Shown: positions 5,992-10,781 of the stretch, piece after piece | How the letters are laid out: every line of letters begins with the position of its first letter | Numbering within the stretch: the stretch's first letter is position 1 | Source of the DNA: Mesoaciditoga sp964503355 | GTDB taxonomy: Bacteria > Thermotogota > Thermotogae > Mesoaciditogales > Mesoaciditogaceae | DNA length: 10,781 nt | Assembly (NCBI GenBank): GCA_964503355.1 | Contig: CAZCZS010000053.1 | Coordinates: 1-10,781 of the forward strand | Direction of reading: 5' to 3' | The notes under the pieces: model-generated | The model's database searches: none | Told to the model about the DNA's origin: nothing | What the model saw: only the letters and a program-made list of their open reading frames with translations | Made by a program: the position numbers and the translations under genes

Positions 5992-6020
5992 TTGCATTTA
6001 TATGATTTGTGTGGTATGAT
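5992..6020 (+). promoter_or_regulatory. Promoter of the DEAD-box helicase gene
   Basis: TTGCAT (5992-5997) and TATGAT (6015-6020) are separated by 17 bp. The start point would be near 6027, about 100 nt before the ATG. Its -35 is only 4 bp from the -35 of the divergent radical SAM promoter, so the two polymerase sites are back to back. Confidence 0.65.
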
Positions 6021-6042
6021 GAGTCGTAAGACGAAAGGCTAC

Positions 6043-6073
6043 GCTCCCCGTTTTATCGGGAGCTTTTGTTTTG
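6043..6073 (+). terminator. Terminator-like hairpin in helicase leader (possible attenuator)
   Basis: GCTCCC (6043-6048) pairs with GGGAGC (6058-6063), extended by one G-C pair across a bulged C. TTTTGTTTTG follows at 6064-6073. This has the form of an intrinsic terminator, yet it sits inside the roughly 100-nt leader, downstream of the promoter and 54 nt before the start codon. Expression of the helicase may therefore depend on read-through, for example on temperature or on an RNA chaperone. No alternative antiterminator pairing was worked out. Confidence 0.5.
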
Positions 6074-6127
6074 TATGCCGTTCGCAATAAATCATCTTTT
6101 TGATGAATGAAGAAAGGAATTTTTTGA

Positions 6128-7549
6128 ATGAACGATTTTATTTCTATGAATTTATCACGTGAAACGAAAAGAGTGTTAGAGGATATGGGCTTCGAACGAC
6201 CGACACCCATACAAGATATGGCCATTCCCTCTTTGATGAACGGTAACAACGTGATAGGTCAAGCGCAAACTGGCACGGGTAAGACTTTGGCTTATTCAAT
6301 ACCGGCCGTTGAGAAAATCACTTCCGACAAGGAGCCTCAGGTTTTGATCTTATGTCCAACAAGAGAATTGGCGATACAAGTTTCAAAGGTTTTTGATGAT
6401 CTTCTTAAATATAGGAAAGGCATCAACTCGGTGGCAATCTACGGAGGACAGAGAATTGATTTCCAGATAAGGGCTATAAAAAGAGGTTCGCAGATCATCG
6501 TGGGAACGCCTGGAAGGATCATGGATCACATGAGAAGAAAAACGTTGAACTTCAAAAATGTGAAAATGCTCGTTTTGGACGAAGCTGATGAAATGCTCAA
6601 CATGGGATTCATAGACGATATAAAAACCATTCTTGAGAAATTGCCAAATGAAAAACAAAGCGCCTTGTTTTCCGCAACCATGCCAAGAAGCATTTTGAAT
6701 TTAAGTGAGCAATTTCAGAAGGAAAGAGAATTTTTAAGGGTACCCAATCAGAGGTTAACGGTTGAGAATGTCAAACAGACGTATTTTAAGGTAAAAGAAA
6801 GCGATAAAACGACGCTCCTTTCAAGAATTCTCGTTATGAAAAATCCGAATAGCGCCATGGTTTTTTGTAACACCAAGAAAAAAGTGGATGAACTCATAAG
6901 TTCGTTGAAATCCATTGGATTTCAAGCAGATGCCATTCACGGGGATATAAAGCAAACTTCTCGTGATCGTGTGATGAACGATTTTAGAAATAAACACACG
7001 AAGATCTTGGTTGCAACGGATGTCGCGGCAAGAGGAATAGACGTTGAAAACGTAGAAATGGTGTTCAACTACGATTTGCCCCAGTATCACGAATACTACG
7101 TTCATAGAATAGGAAGAACTGGAAGAATGGGTAAGAAAGGGTACGCATACACCTTTGTAACGGAAAGAGAGATTGGCAAACTCCAAATAATTCAAAGATA
7201 CGCCAAGATCAAAATAGAAAAGTCAAAAATACCATCCCTCAAAGATGTTCAGAGTGCAAGGGCTAAAGCGCTTTCGAAAAGCGTGATCGACGTCATAAAA
7301 GAAGGCAACTTGGAAAAATACGAAGCCGTTGTTGAGATGATGACAGAGAATAATTATTCCTCACTTCAGATAGCCGCCGCCCTTTTGAAGATGGTTTCGA
7401 AAGCCTCCGAATTGGACAACCCAATTCTTAAAAAGAAAATAGATCAGAATTTCAAAGGCTTGAGAAAGGTAAAATCTTTTAACTTCACGAAGAGTAAAAA
7501 CGGCAGGCGAAAACGTTCTCGAACTTTCAATAGAAGAACACACGCTTAA
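6128..7549 (+). CDS. DEAD-box ATP-dependent RNA helicase (DeaD/CshA-like)
   Basis: This is an ATP-driven RNA-unwinding enzyme acting in ribosome assembly, mRNA decay or cold adaptation. All core motifs are seen in order: Q motif PTPIQ (25-29), motif I AQTGTGKT (46-53), Ia PTRELA (77-82), Ib TPGR (127-130), II DEAD (151-154), III SAT (182-184), IV MVFCNT (244-249), V ATDVAARGID (296-305), and VI HRIGRTGR (326-333). After the two RecA-like domains comes a helical region (about 366-425, IPSLKDV onward) typical of DeaD/CshA proteins. A basic tail (about 441-473) rich in Lys and Arg replaces a DbpA-type RNA-binding domain. The length of 473 aa is close to CshA. AAAGGA at 6113-6118 supports the start. 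The upstream hairpin suggests leader control. Confidence 0.95.
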   Translation: MNDFISMNLSRETKRVLEDMGFERPTPIQDMAIPSLMNGNNVIGQAQTGTGKTLAYSIPAVEKITSDKEPQVLILCPTRELAIQVSKVFDDLLKYRKGINSVAIYGGQRIDFQIRAIKRGSQIIVGTPGRIMDHMRRKTLNFKNVKMLVLDEADEMLNMGFIDDIKTILEKLPNEKQSALFSATMPRSILNLSEQFQKEREFLRVPNQRLTVENVKQTYFKVKESDKTTLLSRILVMKNPNSAMVFCNTKKKVDELISSLKSIGFQADAIHGDIKQTSRDRVMNDFRNKHTKILVATDVAARGIDVENVEMVFNYDLPQYHEYYVHRIGRTGRMGKKGYAYTFVTEREIGKLQIIQRYAKIKIEKSKIPSLKDVQSARAKALSKSVIDVIKEGNLEKYEAVVEMMTENNYSSLQIAAALLKMVSKASELDNPILKKKIDQNFKGLRKVKSFNFTKSKNGRRKRSRTFNRRTHA

Positions 7550-7555
7550 AATCAC

Positions 7556-7585
7556 AAACCCGTTTTTAAAAACGGGTTTCTTTAT
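7556..7585. terminator. Bidirectional terminator between convergent genes
   Basis: A perfect 24-bp palindrome spans 7556-7579, with arms AAACCCGTTTTT and AAAAACGGGTTT. CTTTAT follows on the + strand. It begins 7 nt after the helicase stop and ends 3 nt before the MFS stop codon on the other strand, so it can end both transcripts. The tail on the minus side is less T-rich. Confidence 0.85.
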
Positions 7586-8748
7586 GCTATGTTAACTTTC
7601 TCCCTGAAAAAGAGAAGTATCATGAAGAAAGCGCCGAGTACCAACGAAGACATGAGCAAGAAAGCGCTTTCGTATCCAAAAAATTGGGATGTTGTTCCAG
7701 CCGCTAAGGAACCCAACACCACGCCCATCGAGCGTGCCGAAGTGAACAATCCCATGAATCTTCCCCTTAAATTCGAAGAAACGGCAAAAGATATGTAAGT
7801 GGTCGTACCGGAGATGAACGCGCCATAGCCCAAACCAAGGCAACTGTACGCCAGCGCTATTCCAATGGCGCTTTTCCACATGGCAAAGAGTAAAAGCGAA
7901 AGAACCGAAAAGAACATTCCAAAGAGGATCGAAGGTTTCGAGCTTCTCTTTTTTTCTGCCATTCGCGCGAAAAAAAGAATTGAAAATATCTGGACTAACG
8001 GGTTTAAACTTGCCAAGAATCCCACCATAAATGGAGAAAGTTTTACGCTGTAGACCATGTACACGGCCACTATAGACAACATTCCATTCACTCCAAATTG
8101 CCTTAGAAACGTGCCAACGTATATGCTCCATAGGTTGTTTTCTTTCATGAGTTTCATATCTTCGACGTTGAAAAACAATTTCCTTTTTTCACGTTCGTGT
8201 GGAATACTTTCTTTGACCCAAAACAAGGGGATCACGCTGAGCGAAAAGATCAATATGAAGAGCCACAAAGATGTTTTAACCGAGATCACGAGCAACGTGA
8301 ATCCTATCATCATTTTTGAAGTGAAATTTCCAATGGAAATGGCCGTGTTGAAAAAAGAAATCTCCACTCCCCTTCTTTTTGAGTTTTCAGATGAAAGTGC
8401 GGTGGCGATGGGATTGAATCCGGAATTGGTCGATGCGAAAAGTGAAACGAGAACGATGACGATCAAGGCACTTGATGCGGTTGGGTAGAAAAGAAGGATA
8501 AATAAAGAAAGAAATGACGAGATCAGCAAGTAGCGCTTTCTTCCTCCTTTATCCGAAAGCGCTCCCCATACTGGGGAAAAGATTATGGAAGCCGTTCCTC
8601 TTAAAGAAGACATGCTCCCTATTTCGAAAAGACTTGCGCCAATTTCAGCCATGTAGAGTTGTAGCACAACCGATATCCCCGCGGTGGCGGTTATTCTTAG
8701 AAACGTCGATAAAAGCAAAGGTAAGCGTTTTCTTGAACTTTTGAACAT
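7582..8748 (-). CDS. Major facilitator superfamily (MFS) transporter
   Basis: This is a secondary transporter in the cytoplasmic membrane. The protein of 388 aa is mostly hydrophobic, with about twelve helices in two halves and a charged central loop near residues 175-205 (HEREKRKLFFNVEDMKLMKENN). The MFS signature between helices 2 and 3 is clear at 62-72 (GALSDKGGRKR). The matching loop in the second half (FARMAEKKRSS) is degenerate. The length and pattern fit drug- or sugar-efflux type MFS proteins, but substrate and direction cannot be read from the sequence. The ATG at 8748 has only a weak GGGATG-type ribosome binding site, and an in-frame stop lies two codons upstream, so the protein cannot start earlier. 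It converges on the helicase gene and is transcribed alone. Confidence 0.88.
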   Translation of the reverse strand: MFKSSRKRLPLLLSTFLRITATAGISVVLQLYMAEIGASLFEIGSMSSLRGTASIIFSPVWGALSDKGGRKRYLLISSFLSLFILLFYPTASSALIVIVLVSLFASTNSGFNPIATALSSENSKRRGVEISFFNTAISIGNFTSKMMIGFTLLVISVKTSLWLFILIFSLSVIPLFWVKESIPHEREKRKLFFNVEDMKLMKENNLWSIYVGTFLRQFGVNGMLSIVAVYMVYSVKLSPFMVGFLASLNPLVQIFSILFFARMAEKKRSSKPSILFGMFFSVLSLLLFAMWKSAIGIALAYSCLGLGYGAFISGTTTYISFAVSSNLRGRFMGLFTSARSMGVVLGSLAAGTTSQFFGYESAFLLMSSLVLGAFFMILLFFREKVNIA

Positions 8749-8798
8749 TTTTCACATCCCATGTACATCTTTTCGCTCACGTGGCATGAATTCATTCA

Positions 8799-8807
8799 AT
8801 GATACCA
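8799..8807 (-). promoter_or_regulatory. Possible extended -10 promoter of the MFS gene
   Basis: On the minus strand TGG-TATCAT forms an extended -10 about 50 nt before the start codon. No convincing -35 was found, so the call is weak. Confidence 0.3.
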
Positions 8808-8855
8808 CAACAAGTTAGCTAAACGTATCATTTCGTGATGATTTTTTACGTTATA

Positions 8856-8868
8856 GATGTTGAACATC
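8856..8868. promoter_or_regulatory. Palindrome GATGTT-G-AACATC, operator-like
   Basis: A perfect odd palindrome (6-bp arms, 1-bp centre) lies in the divergent interval, 41 bp before the -35 of the promoter at 8910. A second inverted pair, GTGATG (8835-8840) with CATCAC (8865-8870), overlaps it. It may be a binding site for an unknown regulator. Confidence 0.3.
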
Positions 8869-8909
8869 ACCTTTTTCAAATTGTTTTTCAGAAAATACAG
8901 GAATCTTTC

Positions 8910-8938
8910 TTGACACTTCCATTCCTTCATAGTAAAAT
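8910..8938 (+). promoter_or_regulatory. Strong consensus promoter for the Mrr-like/kinase pair
   Basis: TTGACA (8910-8915, perfect -35) and TAAAAT (8933-8938) are separated by exactly 17 bp. Transcription would start near 8945, leaving a very short leader that is almost entirely the ribosome binding site AAAGGGGGGG (8945-8954) before the ATG at 8960. Confidence 0.8.
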
Positions 8939-8959
8939 TACGACAAAGGGGGGGAACTT

Positions 8960-9616
8960 ATGAAGTATTTCATATCTTTTCTTTTTGTGGTAAGCGCTTT
9001 TAGCCTTTCTTTATACTACACGGTATCGTACCATCTTCTTTCCGTTTCCAATCCCGTGATGCTACACCTCATGCAAAAACGAGCTCAAAACGCCTTGTTT
9101 TGGATCGGATTGTTGACGCTGGCGTTGGCTGTGTTTTTGTTGCTTGTTCGTACTTTGATTGTGAAGATCACTATGGCAAAGTTAAAAAGAGATTTTCAGA
9201 AGATGGAAGGTGGAGATGGAGAAGAGTTTGAAAAGTTCTTGGCCAGACTTCTTAAAGTTTGCGGTTGGAAGGTGATGAATCCAACTTCTTCCACCAACGC
9301 GTCTGATCAAGGTATTGATCTCATATTGGACAAGAAGGTCGCAGTTCAAGCTAAAAATTACACTCAATCAACTGGTAACAAAGCGGTTCAAGAGGTTATG
9401 TCTGGATTTATATATTGGAAAAAACATGGTTTCCCGCACCTTAAATATCAGGCCGTTGTGACGACGTCTTATTTCACGAAACAAGCGGTGGACCTTGCCA
9501 AGAGTGGAAGGGTCGTTCTAAAAGAAGGAGAAGATATAAGAGAGTTGTTGAATGGAAAACCATCCAAAAAATGGATTTTGAAAATGCCGCGAAGATTTTT
9601 ACAAGAAGACGAATAG
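8960..9616 (+). CDS. Membrane-anchored Mrr-like restriction endonuclease domain protein
   Basis: The protein has 218 aa. Two hydrophobic segments (about 3-28 and 45-68) place the N-terminus in the membrane. Residues about 86-195 form a PD-(D/E)xK nuclease fold of the Mrr_cat type (PF04471 as recalled). Visible signature residues are acidic Glu88/Glu89 in the first helix, Asp120 in SDQGID, and Gln130/Lys132 in VAVQAKNY, followed by VQEVMSG and VVTTSYFT. The usual QxK active-site form is intact, so the nuclease is probably active. The family cleaves or senses DNA, often modified DNA, but membrane-tethered versions are poorly understood. No methyltransferase or specificity gene lies nearby. It shares a promoter with the kinase 11 bp downstream. 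The tail (200-218) is basic then acidic. Confidence 0.8.
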   Translation: MKYFISFLFVVSAFSLSLYYTVSYHLLSVSNPVMLHLMQKRAQNALFWIGLLTLALAVFLLLVRTLIVKITMAKLKRDFQKMEGGDGEEFEKFLARLLKVCGWKVMNPTSSTNASDQGIDLILDKKVAVQAKNYTQSTGNKAVQEVMSGFIYWKKHGFPHLKYQAVVTTSYFTKQAVDLAKSGRVVLKEGEDIRELLNGKPSKKWILKMPRRFLQEDE

Positions 9617-9627
9617 GAAGTGGTGTC

Positions 9628-10548
9628 ATGATATTCACATTGACTCTCAATCCAAGTCTCGATAGATATTTGTACGTGGACGAATTGAAGGAAGACGATA
9701 CGATCCGCGTAAAAAAAGTTGAAGATTACGCCGCTGGTAAGGGCATAGACGTTTCGAGGGTGATAAAGGAACTCGGTGGCACTTCGATAGCCATCTGTCC
9801 TTTGGGTGGAGAAAATGGGGAAAAGATATCGTTTCTTCTTGACGATGAGCTCGTTCTTTATTCGGCCATAAGGGTTAAGTATGAAACCAGAATGAACGTG
9901 ATAATACAAGCTACTGAAAGTCAGTACAGATTGAGTTTACCTGGCCCTGCTTTATCCGATAAGGAGTTCACTATGGTGATATCGATGCTCGATGCCACCT
10001 TAAGAAGTGGCGATACTCTGGTGGCGTCTGGAAGTTTGCCGCAAGGATTTCCAAGTGAAACTTATTTCAACATCGTGAATTTAGCGAAAGATAAGGGAGC
10101 TGAAGTTTACGTTGACACGGATGGAGAGAATTTAAAGGCGGCTGTAAAGGCCCATCCAACGGGTATAAAACCAAATATCTACGAGCTGTCGCGTTTGCTT
10201 GGAAAAAAATTAAAGGACGACAAAGAGATAGTGCAGGCCGCAAAAAACGTGAGCGAAGAGTACGATATCAAAGATGTGCTCGTAACCCTCGGCAAAAGAG
10301 GTGCTGTCGCATTTTGCGAGGGAAAAGCTTACAGACTTCTTCCGATGAACGTTGAAGTGGTAAGCGCCGTCGGTGCGGGTGATTCCTTTCTCGCGGGTTT
10401 CGTGTACAAACGCGCTTATTCGTTGATAGAAGCTTTAAAATTGGCCTCGGCGTCTTCCAATGCGGCCGTCATGACTCCAGGAACCACCCTTTGTTTGAAA
10501 GAAGACGTGGAACGTTTACTTTCGAAAGTTGAGATTGTGGAAATTTAA
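9628..10548 (+). CDS. PfkB-family hexose-phosphate kinase (1-phosphofructokinase / tagatose-6-phosphate kinase type)
   Basis: This is a ribokinase-fold sugar kinase of the FruK/LacC subfamily, which phosphorylates fructose 1-phosphate, fructose 6-phosphate or tagatose 6-phosphate with ATP. Subfamily features are the N-terminus FTLTLNPSLD, the substrate-binding GKGIDVSRVIKELGG (37-51), KPNIYEL (181-187), and the anion-hole/catalytic VGAGDS (248-253) with Asp252 as likely base. The length of 306 aa is typical. The start at 9628 was chosen over the upstream in-frame ATG at 9571, which lies inside the preceding gene. AGGAAG at 9615-9620 is 7 nt before 9628, and MIFTLTLNPSLD matches family N-termini. 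No PTS or fructose operon gene is adjacent, so substrate choice is open. The dispersed repeat starts 3 nt after its stop. Confidence 0.88.
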   Translation: MIFTLTLNPSLDRYLYVDELKEDDTIRVKKVEDYAAGKGIDVSRVIKELGGTSIAICPLGGENGEKISFLLDDELVLYSAIRVKYETRMNVIIQATESQYRLSLPGPALSDKEFTMVISMLDATLRSGDTLVASGSLPQGFPSETYFNIVNLAKDKGAEVYVDTDGENLKAAVKAHPTGIKPNIYELSRLLGKKLKDDKEIVQAAKNVSEEYDIKDVLVTLGKRGAVAFCEGKAYRLLPMNVEVVSAVGAGDSFLAGFVYKRAYSLIEALKLASASSNAAVMTPGTTLCLKEDVERLLSKVEIVEI

Positions 10549-10551
10549 AGT

Positions 10552-10781
10552 TTGTGAACTTCACAATCCAATGACTCTTAGCCCTACATCGCTTTTCAAG
10601 ACGATAAGGGATTTTTTGAAGATGCCATCCTGGGTCTTTTCTTTCTGTCATGCCATACCAACCAAAGGTCATTCTGAACCGACCGTAGGTCGTCCCGAAC
10701 CTGATCCGGGATCTCGTTCTCATTTCAAAAAAGTCATCCTGAACTTGATTCAGGATCTCGTTCTTATCTATGAGATTCCGG
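10552..10781 (-). repeat. Dispersed repeat, near-intact copy 3 (inverted relative to copy 1)
   Basis: The reverse complement of 10559-10759 matches 1 to about 205 closely, with scattered substitutions, one shorter T-run and one copy of AATGACCT instead of two. It contains hairpins TCCCGAA/TCCGGGA (10693-10699 and 10705-10711, one mismatch) and ATCCTGAA/TTCAGGAT (10736-10743 and 10749-10756). At its inner end is the palindrome TTGTGAA-C-TTCACAA (10552-10566). GAGATTCCGG at 10772-10781 looks like the start of a further REP hairpin cut by the window edge. It begins 3 nt after the kinase stop codon, so it forms that gene's 3' untranslated region. Confidence 0.85.

Noticed and set aside
7508..7520. 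GAAAACGTTCTCG as a further LacI-type operator
   Set aside because: It lies within the basic tail coding sequence of the helicase, where the Lys/Arg codons explain it, and it does not match both half-sites.
7592..8131. Open frames opposite to or overlapping the MFS gene
   Set aside because: They are shadow frames of a clear twelve-helix transporter, without ribosome binding sites or recognisable domains.
9571..9627. Longer start for the PfkB-family kinase overlapping the nuclease gene
   Set aside because: The extra 19 residues do not look like family sequence, and AGGAAG sits correctly before the ATG at 9628.

Overview
The window looks like chromosomal DNA from an anaerobic, probably thermophilic bacterium, most likely a member of the Thermotogota. 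The grounds are indirect. The DNA is AT-rich with many ATA (Ile) and AGA (Arg) codons, the ribosome binding sites are strong AGGAGG types, and the sugar-binding protein closely resembles the trehalose/maltose-binding proteins of hyperthermophiles as recalled from memory. A PflX-type radical SAM protein also fits. No taxonomic marker gene is present, so the assignment is tentative.

Layout, left to right. Positions 1-222 hold a dispersed repeat with two REP-like hairpins. A 330-bp leader follows, carrying operator-like palindromes. Next is a sugar-uptake operon on the + strand: a LacI-family regulator (554-1534), a secreted sugar-binding protein (1581-2822), an intra-operon hairpin, and MalF-like (2888-3790) and MalG-like (3803-4633) permeases. 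The gene-free gap 4634-5005 contains a decayed inverted copy of the same repeat, a long-loop inverted repeat and a third operator-like site. A PflX-like radical SAM gene (minus, 5006-5926) and a DEAD-box RNA helicase (plus, 6128-7549) are transcribed from back-to-back promoters, and the helicase leader contains a terminator-like hairpin. A bidirectional terminator separates the helicase from a convergent MFS transporter (minus, 7582-8748). Finally, a consensus promoter drives a membrane-anchored Mrr-like nuclease-domain protein (8960-9616) and a PfkB-family sugar-phosphate kinase (9628-10548). A second near-intact repeat copy, inverted relative to the first, begins 3 nt after the kinase stop codon and runs off the window.

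How the parts work together. The LacI regulator probably controls itself and the uptake operon through two sites matching the TGWAANCGNTNWCA pattern. These lie at 231-244 and 522-535, the second just before its ribosome binding site. The transporter lacks its own ATPase and probably uses a shared MalK/MsmK-type subunit encoded elsewhere. The hairpin between the binding-protein and permease genes would keep the binding protein in excess. The helicase, radical SAM and MFS genes look like unrelated housekeeping or accessory genes. The Mrr-like/kinase pair is co-transcribed, but no shared function is evident.

No complete new system is obvious. The most distinctive signals are the three-copy repeat family whose intact copies cap both ends of the window, the operator pair around the regulator leader, the helicase leader hairpin, and the membrane-tethered nuclease without a methylase partner.
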